Assembly (NCBI GenBank): GCA_005884825.1
Contig: VAZT01000005.1
Location: 1-11,391 of the forward strand
Source: Alphaproteobacteria bacterium
GTDB lineage: Bacteria > Pseudomonadota > Alphaproteobacteria > ATCC43930 > CGMCC-115725
Direction of reading: 5' to 3'
DNA: 11,391 nucleotides
The notes beneath the pieces are model-generated. The model was given only the letters and a program-made list of their open reading frames with translations, was not told the origin of the DNA and did not search any database. Of the stretch, positions 1-6,448 are shown piece after piece; positions within the stretch are counted from its first letter, which is position 1; every line of letters starts with the position of its first letter. The position numbers and the translations under genes were made by a program.

Positions 1-481
1 GGCTGCCCAGATACTCCTGCTTGCCGAGCAATACGACCATCGCGACCGGCTGCGCCAAGGCCGCGTCGAGATCCGCGCGCGTGTCGATCTCGACCAAGTG
101 GCAGCCGATCATGCGCACCGCCTGGTCGTAGGCAAAACGCTGCGTCTTCGGGATGACGACGCGGTTGACCATCCCATCAGTGAAGGGCAAGCGTAGCATC
201 TTGACGGGGTCGTTGCCGGCGACGCAGGCCGCCGTTCCCAACGCCACCGCGGCGGCACTGCCGCAAGTGACGATGCCCCATTCGGCCCCGGTCAACTCGG
301 CAAGCCGCTTTCCCGCTGCCTCCATCAGCTCGTCGAGGTTGACAAAGTGGCGCGACGCCTCGGCCATCGCGTCGCGGACCTGTGGCAGCATCAGGCTGCC
401 GCCATGCATCGTGCGCACGCTGCAGCAATTGATGAAAGGCCGTACGCCGAGCATCAGGTAGGGATTGGTGTTGGCTTGCAT
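1..481 (-). CDS. SelA-like PLP-dependent enzyme, partial (N-terminal 160 residues)
   Basis: The reading frame is open from an ATG at 481 to the window edge, so the C-terminal part, including the expected PLP lysine, is missing. The N-terminus reads as the SelA/DgaE-like branch of fold-type I PLP enzymes: PFINCCSVRTMHGGSLMLP, then an EASRHFVNLDELMEAAGKRL helix, then LTGAEWGIVTCGSAAAVALG, the region expected to hold the cofactor phosphate. These enzymes include selenocysteine synthase and D-glucosaminate-6-phosphate ammonia-lyase. The GGSLM and FVNLDEL motifs fit the metabolic branch better than true SelA, whose N-terminal tRNA-binding domain is absent here. GGGGGTG stands just upstream of the ATG. 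The gene is divergent from the DUF883-type gene across 136 bases. The family is well supported; the substrate is unknown. Confidence 0.8.
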   Translation of the reverse strand, partial: MQANTNPYLMLGVRPFINCCSVRTMHGGSLMLPQVRDAMAEASRHFVNLDELMEAAGKRLAELTGAEWGIVTCGSAAAVALGTAACVAGNDPVKMLRLPFTDGMVNRVVIPKTQRFAYDQAVRMIGCHLVEIDTRADLDAALAQPVAMVVLLGKQEYLGS

Positions 482-617
482 GGCACCCCCGGGATCGATC
501 AGCGCGAACTATAACAGCGGAGGGCGCTGTCGGCGCTATCCTTGCGCTGCGCTGGCGGACCCAATTCATTGTGCACCTTGTTTACGTCACGGCGTAACCA
601 GTTGAGGAGGCCAAGCT
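482..617. promoter_or_regulatory. Divergent intergenic region with possible promoters and short repeats
   Basis: This 136-base gap must carry the start signals for both divergent genes. On the minus strand TATAGT (513 to 508) resembles a -10 box at a sensible distance from the ATG at 481, but there is no convincing -35 box. On the plus strand GGACC (557-561), N17, TGTT (579-582) is a degenerate match to the EcfG consensus GGAAC-N16/17-CGTT, placed about 20 bases before the Shine-Dalgarno of the next gene. GCGCT occurs four times between 524 and 553, including a tandem imperfect 9-mer (523-531 and 532-540), which could be an operator. All of these assignments are weak. Confidence 0.3.
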
Positions 618-968
618 GTGGCGGACAAACAGGAAAGCGTTGGTCGCTCGGTCGTCAGCGATCCGAATGCCAACAGGACGAATGGCGGCGACAGCGGCGG
701 GACCGCGCTCGGCCAGCAGGCGAGCCAAGCTCTCGAAGGGCTTCGTTCAGTCATAGAGCAGGCCTCGCAGGTCCTGCGAGACTTGACGCAAGCCGGGGGT
801 CAATGGGTGCAAAATACCGATCGCGCGCGAGAAATGGCGCAGGGGCTCCGCGTGCAGGGCGAGCAGGCGGTCGGGACCGTGTCGCGGCAGGTCGAGCAGA
901 ACCCGATGATGAGCCTCGCGGTCGCTTTCGCGATGGGCTACTTGCTGGCGACGATGACCCGCCGCTGA
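618..968 (+). CDS. DUF883/ElaB-YqjD-like membrane-anchored stress protein
   Basis: A 116-residue protein starting with GTG at 618, seven bases after GAGGAGG (604-610). Residues 1-30 are polar and probably disordered. Residues 32-92 are a Gln/Ala-rich, probably amphipathic helix. Residues 95-116 (start NPMMSLAVAFAMGYLLATM, then Thr-Arg-Arg) form a single C-terminal membrane segment. The ordering of soluble helix, short NP-linker, then a Gly-containing tail anchor is that of the ElaB/YqjD/DUF883 group, in which E. coli YqjD and ElaB are inner-membrane proteins that bind ribosomes in stationary phase. The resemblance is by architecture rather than by a diagnostic motif. It stands alone, ending in a hairpin before queC. 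A stress role is inferred from the family. Confidence 0.7.
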   Translation: MADKQESVGRSVVSDPNANRTNGGDSGGTALGQQASQALEGLRSVIEQASQVLRDLTQAGGQWVQNTDRAREMAQGLRVQGEQAVGTVSRQVEQNPMMSLAVAFAMGYLLATMTRR

Positions 969-974
969 GCGGCG
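960..974 (+). other. Hairpin with the upstream stop codon as its loop
   Basis: CGCCGC (960-965) pairs perfectly with GCGGCG (969-974). The three-base loop is the TGA stop codon (966-968) of the DUF883-type gene. There is no T-run after it, so it is not a classical intrinsic terminator by itself. It is followed ten bases later by the larger hairpin at 984-1019. Confidence 0.6.
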
Positions 975-983
975 TGTTGATAG

Positions 984-1019
984 GGGCCGCCCGACACGCT
1001 ATGTCGTGTCGGGTGGCCC
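984..1019 (+). promoter_or_regulatory. 15-bp hairpin presenting the queC start codon in its loop
   Basis: Bases 984-998 pair with 1005-1019 over 15 consecutive positions: 14 Watson-Crick pairs and one G-U wobble (989 with 1014). The loop is the six bases 999-1004, and the proposed queC ATG occupies 1001-1003. The stem covers the region where a Shine-Dalgarno would lie and the first codons, so it could restrict queC translation. Alternatively it is a GC-rich terminator for the upstream gene, although no T-run follows. It does not look like a preQ1 riboswitch. The structure is certain; its role is not. Confidence 0.6.
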
Positions 1020-1741
1020 GGCAACACCTGATCGACACACGCCCGGAACGGGCGCTCGTTCTATTCTCGGGGGGGCAGGATTCGACAACCTGCCTCGCCT
1101 GGACGCTGAGCCGTTTTGCCGCGGTCGAGACGATCGGCTTCGATTACCGCCAGCGCCACCGGGTCGAGCTCCAGTGCCGAGCCTCGGTTCTCGAAACTCT
1201 GCGCTCTAAATTCACCGACTGGAACGGGAAGCTCGGCGTCGATCATGTGGTCGACCTCGGAGTCCTTGGCGCCATCAGCGACACGGCATTGACTGGCGAC
1301 ACTGCGATCGCTTTCGAGCAAAACGGCTTGCCGAATACCTTTGTCCCGGGCCGCAACCTGCTGTTCTTCACCTTTGCCGCCGCCATCGGTTACCGGCGCG
1401 GCGCGCGGCATCTCGTCGGCGGCATGTGCGAGACCGATTATTCGGGCTACCCCGATTGCCGCGACGACACCCTGAAAGCACTGCAGGCGACATTGTCGCT
1501 CGGCATGGACCATCGCTTTGTCATTCACACCCCGTTGATGTGGCGCGACAAGGCGGCGACTTGGGCGCTGGCGCAGGCGCTTGGCGGGGATGCGCTCGTC
1601 GAACTGATCCTCGAGGAAACCCACAGCTGCTACCTCGGCGACCGGTCCCGCCGCCATTCTTGGGGCTATGGCTGCGCTGACTGTCCGGCCTGTGAATTGC
1701 GGCGCCGCGGCTGGCAAGCCTTTACCGGGGACCAGGCATGA
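1001..1741 (+). CDS. queC: 7-cyano-7-deazaguanine (preQ0) synthase QueC
   Basis: A 246-residue protein. QueC converts 7-carboxy-7-deazaguanine, ammonia and ATP into preQ0, the nitrile precursor of queuosine in the tRNA wobble position. Visible hallmarks are the ATP-pyrophosphatase P-loop SGGQDSTT (residues 23-30), FVPGRN (114-119), GGMCETDYSGYPDCR (140-154), and the zinc site Cys210, Cys225, Cys228 and Cys231 in CxxC-xxC spacing near the C-terminus. All expected catalytic and metal residues are present. Family members usually begin only a few residues before the ALVLFSGG strand, whereas here 17 residues precede it. ATG 1001 and GTG 1013 are the only canonical starts nearby, and both lie in the 984-1019 hairpin. 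The stop overlaps the rph start (ATGA, 1738-1741), implying translational coupling. The other queuosine genes are not in the window. Confidence 0.93.
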   Translation: MSCRVARQHLIDTRPERALVLFSGGQDSTTCLAWTLSRFAAVETIGFDYRQRHRVELQCRASVLETLRSKFTDWNGKLGVDHVVDLGVLGAISDTALTGDTAIAFEQNGLPNTFVPGRNLLFFTFAAAIGYRRGARHLVGGMCETDYSGYPDCRDDTLKALQATLSLGMDHRFVIHTPLMWRDKAATWALAQALGGDALVELILEETHSCYLGDRSRRHSWGYGCADCPACELRRRGWQAFTGDQA

Positions 1742-2460
1742 GCCGGCCTTCAGGACGCGCCCGCGACGTGATGCGGCCGGTCAGCCTCGAGCCCGGTGTC
1801 GCCAAATATGCCGAAGGATCCTGCCTCGCGAAGTTCGGCGACACGCATGTGCTGTGCACCGCATCGATTGAGGAGCGGGTGCCGCCCTTTCTGCGCAACA
1901 CCGGCAAGGGATGGGTCACCGCGGAGTACGGGATGCTGCCGCGTTCGACCGCGACGCGCACCGACCGCGAGGCGGCGCGCGGCCGGCAGAGCGGACGCAC
2001 GCAGGAAATCCAGCGGCTGATCGGCCGCAGCCTGCGGGCGGTGACCGATCTCACCCAGTTGGGCGAGCGTCAGATCAAGATCGACTGCGATGTGTTGCAG
2101 GCGGACGGAGGCACCCGTACCGCCGCGGTCACCGGCAGCTATGTGGCCCTCCATCTGGCGTTTCAGCGGCTGCTTTCTGCCGGTTTGTTGAAGGCTCTGC
2201 CATTGCGCGACAATGTCGCCGCGGTCTCCTGCGGCGTCATTGCCCATATCGCCGTGCTCGATCTCGACTATGCCGAAGATTCGCAGGCGATGACCGACGC
2301 CAATTTCGTGCTGACCGGGATGGGCGGAATCGTCGAGATCCAGGCGACCGCCGAAGGCGCGCCGTTCGACGAGCCGCTGTTTGCCGAGATGTTGCGGCTG
2401 GCGCGGCAAGGCGTTGCCGACCTGACGCGATGCCAGCGGGCAGCGCTCGGGATTGGCTGA
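1738..2460 (+). CDS. rph: Ribonuclease PH
   Basis: A 240-residue phosphorolytic 3'-5' exoribonuclease that trims the 3' extensions of tRNA precursors using inorganic phosphate. It acts as a ring-shaped hexamer in the cytoplasm. The whole length matches the family: RPSGRARDVMRPVSLEPG at the N-terminus, KYAEGSCLAKFGDTHVLC, GWVTAEYGMLPRST, the phosphate- and RNA-contacting GRTQEIQRLIGRSLRAV, DCDVLQADGGTRTAAVTGSY, and the acidic active-site stretch with Asp181 and Asp187 six residues apart. The length is the family norm. The ATG overlaps the queC stop and the next gene begins four bases after its stop. In many alphaproteobacteria rph, rdgB and hemW are adjacent as they are here. Confidence 0.96.
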   Translation: MSRPSGRARDVMRPVSLEPGVAKYAEGSCLAKFGDTHVLCTASIEERVPPFLRNTGKGWVTAEYGMLPRSTATRTDREAARGRQSGRTQEIQRLIGRSLRAVTDLTQLGERQIKIDCDVLQADGGTRTAAVTGSYVALHLAFQRLLSAGLLKALPLRDNVAAVSCGVIAHIAVLDLDYAEDSQAMTDANFVLTGMGGIVEIQATAEGAPFDEPLFAEMLRLARQGVADLTRCQRAALGIG

Positions 2461-2464
2461 CGCG

Positions 2465-3064
2465 ATGCCCCACCCGTTCGCCGGTAACCGGCTGGTAATC
2501 GCCAGCCACAACCCGGGCAAGGTCGAGGAGATCGCAGCGCTGCTGGCGCCGTTCGCCGTCGAAACCATTGCCGCAGGCTCGCTCGGCATTTCCGAGCCGG
2601 AGGAAACTGGCGACAGCTTCGAGGCGAATGCGGCGCTGAAGGCCAGGGCTGCAGTGGAGGCGAGCGGGCTGCCGGCGCTCGCCGATGATTCGGGCCTTGT
2701 CGTGCCGGCGCTGGGTGGCGCTCCCGGGATCTGCTCCGCCCGCTGGGCCGGCCCGGCAAGGGATTTCCGGGTAGCAATGGAGCGGGTTCACCGCGAACTC
2801 GGCGACAAGAACCGCAGCGCCAAATTTGTTGCGGTCCTCGCTCTCGCCTGGCCGGGCGGCAACATCCAACTGTTTCGCGGAGAGGTCGAAGGCAGCCTCA
2901 CCTGGCCGCCGCGGGGCGATCGAGGTTTCGGCTACGATCCGATATTCATCCCGATTGGCGCAAATCTGACCTTCGGCGAAATCGACCCCGAGGAGAAGCA
3001 CCGCATCAGCCACCGCGCCCGCGCCTTCGCGAAGCTCGTCGAGCACTGTTTCAGTGAACGCTGA
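2465..3064 (+). CDS. rdgB: dITP/XTP pyrophosphatase (RdgB/HAM1 family)
   Basis: A 199-residue enzyme that hydrolyses dITP, ITP and XTP to the monophosphate and pyrophosphate, keeping deaminated purines out of DNA and RNA. Recognisable elements are the N-terminal LVIASHNPGKVEEI (residues 10-23), TGDSFEANAALKA (48-60), LADDSGLVVPALGGAPG with the metal-binding aspartates (72-88), a GFGYDPIFIP loop and the C-terminal SHRARAF. The start is taken at ATG 2465, which gives the usual length. An in-frame TTG at 2453, overlapping the end of rph, would add only four residues. It sits four bases behind rph and its last 11 bases overlap the hemW start, so it is surely cotranscribed with both. Confidence 0.95.
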   Translation: MPHPFAGNRLVIASHNPGKVEEIAALLAPFAVETIAAGSLGISEPEETGDSFEANAALKARAAVEASGLPALADDSGLVVPALGGAPGICSARWAGPARDFRVAMERVHRELGDKNRSAKFVAVLALAWPGGNIQLFRGEVEGSLTWPPRGDRGFGYDPIFIPIGANLTFGEIDPEEKHRISHRARAFAKLVEHCFSER

Positions 3065-4205
3065 GCCGCTCGCCGTCTACATCCACTGGCCGTTCTGCCG
3101 GTCGAAGTGTCCCTACTGCGACTTCAATAGTCATGTCCGCGACAGTGTCGATGCGGCGAGCTGGACGCGGGCGCTCATGCGTGATCTCGAGCACCAGGCC
3201 GAGCTCACCGTCGGACGCGCAGTAGGCTCGGTGTTTTTCGGCGGCGGCACGCCGTCGCTGATGCCACCCGAAACCGTGGCGGCGTTGCTCGACGGGGTGC
3301 GATCGCATTGGGCCGTTCTGCCCGATCTCGAAATTACCCTCGAGGCCAACCCCAATTCCGCCGAAGCCGGTCGCTTCCGCGCGATCGCCGCGGCCGGTGT
3401 CAACCGGCTGTCGCTCGGGGTGCAGGCGCTCGACCCGGCGGCGCTGCGCTTCTTGGGCCGCGCCCATGATCGAGAGGAGGCGATCGCCGCGATCGAGCAT
3501 GCCCGCGAGATATTTCCCAGGTTCTCGTTCGATCTGATCTATGCCCGGCCCGGTCAGAGCGTTGCCGGCTGGCGGCGCGAGCTCGACGAGGCGCTTACCC
3601 TCGCCGGCGAACACCTGTCCCTCTATCAGCTGACGATCGAGTCCGGTACCGCCTTCGCGACGCTCGCGGGGCGCGGCGAACTCGCCCTGCCCGACGAGGA
3701 GAGCACAGCTGCGCTGTTCGAGATGACGCAGGAACGGCTCGCTGCTGGCGGGCTGCCCGCCTACGAAATCTCCAATCACGCCCGACCCGGCGCCGAATGC
3801 CGGCACAACCTCGCCTATTGGCGCTACGAGGACTATGTCGGGATCGGCCCGGGCGCCCATGGCCGGCTGAGCCGAGCCGGCGCCAAATTTGCGACCCGGC
3901 AATACCGGCTCCCCGAGAAATGGCTCGCAACGGTCGAAACAGAAGGAACCGGCCTCGAAGAGACGGCGGCAATCGACCGTGAGACCGCGACCGAGGAAAT
4001 GCTGATGATGGGCCTGCGCCTCGTCGAGGGAATATCGCGTGAGCGGCTTGAACAGGTTTCGGGTAGGGATGCCGAGACCGTGCTCGGCCGCAATCTCACG
4101 CCTTTGATCGAAGGCGGCTTTCTGACCCTCGATGCCGAGCGGCTCGCAGCAACCCCCGCCGGCCGCCAGCGCCTGAACGCGGTGCTTGGCTCTCTTCTCT
4201 CCTAA
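3054..4205 (+). CDS. hemW: Radical SAM heme chaperone HemW (coproporphyrinogen-oxidase-like)
   Basis: A 383-residue radical SAM protein starting with GTG at 3054, inside rdgB. The [4Fe-4S]-binding motif is Cys15-x3-Cys19-x2-Cys22, followed by the aromatic-Cys-Asp-Phe context typical of the HemN/HemW family. FFGGGTPSLM (residues 61-70) is the SAM-binding glycine motif. HNLAYW (251-256) is the HNxxYW signature that distinguishes HemW, a heme-binding protein involved in heme delivery, from the true oxygen-independent oxidase HemN. A C-terminal HemN-type wing follows (roughly 290-380). The length is normal. It ends six bases from the convergent lpoA-like gene, with no obvious terminator hairpin between them. 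Old annotations often name this family HemN. Confidence 0.95.
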   Translation: MNAEPLAVYIHWPFCRSKCPYCDFNSHVRDSVDAASWTRALMRDLEHQAELTVGRAVGSVFFGGGTPSLMPPETVAALLDGVRSHWAVLPDLEITLEANPNSAEAGRFRAIAAAGVNRLSLGVQALDPAALRFLGRAHDREEAIAAIEHAREIFPRFSFDLIYARPGQSVAGWRRELDEALTLAGEHLSLYQLTIESGTAFATLAGRGELALPDEESTAALFEMTQERLAAGGLPAYEISNHARPGAECRHNLAYWRYEDYVGIGPGAHGRLSRAGAKFATRQYRLPEKWLATVETEGTGLEETAAIDRETATEEMLMMGLRLVEGISRERLEQVSGRDAETVLGRNLTPLIEGGFLTLDAERLAATPAGRQRLNAVLGSLLS

Positions 4206-4211
4206 ACGAAC

Positions 4212-5474
4212 TCAGAAACCAACGTCCTGAAAGCTCTGCGGCGCCGGGCTAATGACGCTGGTGCCTTGCGGCTCGACTTCGAGCACGGCGAGGCCGCGCT
4301 GTACGAGACCACTGGGCGTGAAACGAAACAATCCGTCGACGCCGGTGAAGCCGCTCGGGTTGAGGATCGCCTGCTGCGAGAAGGGCTCACCGGTCTGGCC
4401 GCGGGCCAACACTGCGGCGAGGGCCGCCGCATCGTAGCCGAGCGAAGCGAGACGCGGCGGGTTGTGGCCATAGGTGGCGCTGAACCGACGCTCGAACTGC
4501 TGTCGCGCCTCGGGGGGAGAGGAGGCGAACCAGCCGCCGGCGAGCGCCGGATCGCTGCCGATATCGGGGGTGTCCCAGAGCCCGCTGCCGAGCAATTGCA
4601 CCGGGTTGGAATTGCCGCCAGCCCCTTTGACCTGAGCGGCGATCTGCTTGAGCCGCGTGCCGCCTTCCGGCAGCAGCAACGCATCAAAGGAGGCGGCCGG
4701 CGGCGATACCCCGGGTGGCTCGGCGTGGCCCTCAGCGCCGCCACCGGGGAGCAGGCGCTGGATTGCCGGCGAGACGTCGCCTGCCCGCGGGTCGAAGAAT
4801 TCGACCTTTGTTACGCTGCCGCCGCTCCCCGATGCGGCTTCCCGCAGCGCGTCGGCCATCAAATGCCCGTAGGGCGAGTTCGGCGCGAGCGCCGCGAAAC
4901 GGGCGAGGCCGCGTTCGCGCGCATAGCCGACCTCGCGCACTACCTCCTGCCGCGGCAGGAATCCCATCAAATAGATATTGCCGCCGGCGAGGCTGGTTAC
5001 CGTCGAGAAGGCGATGACGTTTATATGCGCCTCTTGGGCAACCGGCTTTACCGCCTCGACCTCGGGGGCGAGCAGCGGCCCGAGAATCAGCCGCACTCCG
5101 TCGCCGATGACCGCGCGTGCGGCGCCGGCGGCGCCAGCCGCATTCCCCCCGGTGTCGCGCGGGACTAGGATCAGGCGGTCTGCGCCGCTCTCGAACAGTG
5201 CCAATTGCGCCGCGTCGAGGAGGGCTTGACCGAGGTCGGCATTGGCGCCCGACAAAGGAACGAGCAAGGCCACTTTCGCGGGTCCCGCTGCGGCCGTGGT
5301 CGGGGGCGACGGGGCACCGGGCGGAAGCGGCGGCGGAACCCGGCCGTAACCGTAATAGGGCGGTTGCGGGCGCGCGATCGGCGCCGGTACCATCACCGGG
5401 GCGCAACAAGCGAGCGCGGCCACAGCGAGGGCGGCAAAGGGTGAGGCGAACCGCGAGAGCGAGGGACGCGGCAA
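4212..5474 (-). CDS. Penicillin-binding protein activator, LpoA-like lipoprotein
   Basis: A 420-residue exported protein with a type 1 periplasmic-binding-protein fold. In E. coli LpoA is an outer-membrane lipoprotein that activates the peptidoglycan synthase PBP1a. Residues 1-24 form a signal peptide with tandem Cys23-Cys24 near ALACC, an imperfect lipobox. Residues 26-62 are a Pro-rich linker. From about residue 65, VALLVPLSGANADLGQALLD opens the binding-protein domain, which continues through ILGPLLAPEVEAVKPVAQEA to near the C-terminus. The TPR-like N-terminal domain of E. coli LpoA is absent. The start is TTG 5474, supported by GGAG seven bases upstream and a stop codon further up; no ATG or GTG precedes the signal peptide. 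It is divergent from rsmI, as in E. coli. Activation of a particular synthase is inferred. Confidence 0.82.
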   Translation of the reverse strand: MPRPSLSRFASPFAALAVAALACCAPVMVPAPIARPQPPYYGYGRVPPPLPPGAPSPPTTAAAGPAKVALLVPLSGANADLGQALLDAAQLALFESGADRLILVPRDTGGNAAGAAGAARAVIGDGVRLILGPLLAPEVEAVKPVAQEAHINVIAFSTVTSLAGGNIYLMGFLPRQEVVREVGYARERGLARFAALAPNSPYGHLMADALREAASGSGGSVTKVEFFDPRAGDVSPAIQRLLPGGGAEGHAEPPGVSPPAASFDALLLPEGGTRLKQIAAQVKGAGGNSNPVQLLGSGLWDTPDIGSDPALAGGWFASSPPEARQQFERRFSATYGHNPPRLASLGYDAAALAAVLARGQTGEPFSQQAILNPSGFTGVDGLFRFTPSGLVQRGLAVLEVEPQGTSVISPAPQSFQDVGF

Positions 5475-6448
5475 GAGCAGGCTCCGACAGGAAAGCGGGC
5501 AGGAGCCGGCACCCTAACCGCCGTCCGAAGGCGAGTAAACCCGACCCGCGGGCGCTGTCGCCTACTGATCCGGCGGCCGGGCCGCAACCAGCGGAAGGAT
5601 TACCGGAAACGGAGCTGGCGCCCGGGCTGTACCTCGTCGCAACTCCGATCGGCAATCTGGGAGACATCACGCTGCGCGCGCTGGCGGTGTTGCACGGCGC
5701 GGACCGCATCTTGTGCGAAGACACTCGGGTCACCGGGAAGCTGCTGGCAAGATACGGTATCTCGACATCGCTTGGGGCCTATCACGACCACAATGCCGAA
5801 CATGTGCGACCCACCGTTTTGGCGGCGCTGCGGCGCGGCGAGCGCGTAGCGCTGGTATCGGACGCCGGCACGCCGCTCGTCTCCGACCCCGGCTACAAGC
5901 TCGTGCGGGCAGCGCTTGCCGAAGATCTGCCGGTCACCGCCATTCCGGGTCCAAACGCCGCGATTACCGCGCTGATCCTTTCGGGGTTGTCTCCGGCCGC
6001 CTTTTTGTTCGCCGGCTTTCTGCCGCCGCGGCAAGCGGCGCGGCGGCGCGCGCTGGAGCGTTGGGCCGCGGTCGAAGCCACCCTGGTATTCTACGAAAGC
6101 ACTCCGCGCCTCGCCGAATCGCTCACCGATATGGCCGAGGCGCTCGGTAATCGGGAGGCTGCGGTCGCGCGCGAGCTGACCAAATTGCACGAGGAGGTGC
6201 GGCGCGGGCGACTGGCTGATGTTGCGGCACACTACCGCCTCGCCGGGCCACCTCGCGGTGAGGCCGTGGTCGTGGTTAGCGGACCCGAGCGCGGCGAACT
6301 GGACCCGACCGAAGTTGACGAACGTCTGCGAACGACGCTCGCCGAACTCGGCGTGCGCGAGGCGACGGCAAAACTTGCGGCCCAGACCGGGCTTCCACGC
6401 GGGGAACTCTATCGGCGCGCGTTGGCGATGCGCAACGGGAAGGAATGA
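5441..6448 (+). CDS. rsmI: 16S rRNA (cytidine1402-2'-O)-methyltransferase RsmI
   Basis: RsmI uses SAM to 2'-O-methylate C1402 of 16S rRNA in the ribosomal P site. The family signature begins at 5624 with PGLYLVATPIGNLGDITLRA, followed by ILCEDTRVTGKLL, LVSDAGTPLVSDPGYKLV, the SAM-site stretch IPGPNAAITALILSGL, FLFAGFLPP, and a C-terminal region ending with a GVREATAKLAAQTGLPRGELY helix. The core is complete. The start is doubtful: between GTG 5441 and the core there is no ATG, GTG or TTG in frame. The call therefore carries about 61 Arg/Pro-rich residues before the core and overlaps the divergent lpoA-like gene by 34 bases. GGAAGGA at 5593-5599 hints at a noncanonical start at ACG 5609 or CTG 5615. 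The end overlaps yraN by ATGA. Confidence 0.9.
   Translation: MRRTARARDAARAGSDRKAGRSRHPNRRPKASKPDPRALSPTDPAAGPQPAEGLPETELAPGLYLVATPIGNLGDITLRALAVLHGADRILCEDTRVTGKLLARYGISTSLGAYHDHNAEHVRPTVLAALRRGERVALVSDAGTPLVSDPGYKLVRAALAEDLPVTAIPGPNAAITALILSGLSPAAFLFAGFLPPRQAARRRALERWAAVEATLVFYESTPRLAESLTDMAEALGNREAAVARELTKLHEEVRRGRLADVAAHYRLAGPPRGEAVVVVSGPERGELDPTEVDERLRTTLAELGVREATAKLAAQTGLPRGELYRRALAMRNGKE
5482..5485 (-). promoter_or_regulatory. Shine-Dalgarno GGAG deciding the TTG start of the lpoA-like gene
   Basis: On the minus strand GGAG lies seven bases before TTG 5474. The only other start codons near the N-terminus, GTG and ATG, would delete the signal peptide. This is the main sequence support for an unusual TTG start. 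Confidence 0.5.

Noticed and set aside
542..1000. The queC reading frame stays open upstream to about 542, suggesting a long N-terminal fusion.
   Set aside because: It overlaps the DUF883-type gene, which has its own Shine-Dalgarno and clear domain logic. The upstream translation is Arg-rich low-complexity sequence without family signature, typical of an open frame in high-GC DNA.
969..1019. preQ1 riboswitch upstream of queC.
   Set aside because: The hairpin lacks the characteristic pyrimidine-rich loop and the A-rich tail of preQ1-I, and nothing resembles preQ1-II. It also overlaps the start codon instead of lying in a leader.
1045..1061. GGAAC and CGTT close together inside queC.
   Set aside because: The spacing is only seven bases and the site lies within coding sequence.
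1001..1741. QueC-like protein of a defence or DNA-modification system (Qat or Dpd type).
   Set aside because: All canonical QueC residues including the zinc cysteines are present and the neighbours are housekeeping genes. No partner defence genes are visible.
2453..2464. TTG start for rdgB overlapping the end of rph.
   Set aside because: It adds only four non-conserved residues. ATG 2465 gives the usual N-terminus.
1750..2589. Long open frame (279 codons) on the minus strand opposite rph.
   Set aside because: rph has full family conservation on the plus strand. The antisense frame encodes no recognisable motif and is a by-product of strong GC3 bias.
6403..6423. GGAAC followed by CGTT near the end of rsmI as a promoter for yraN.
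   Set aside because: The spacer is 12 bases instead of 16-17, and yraN is translationally coupled to rsmI.
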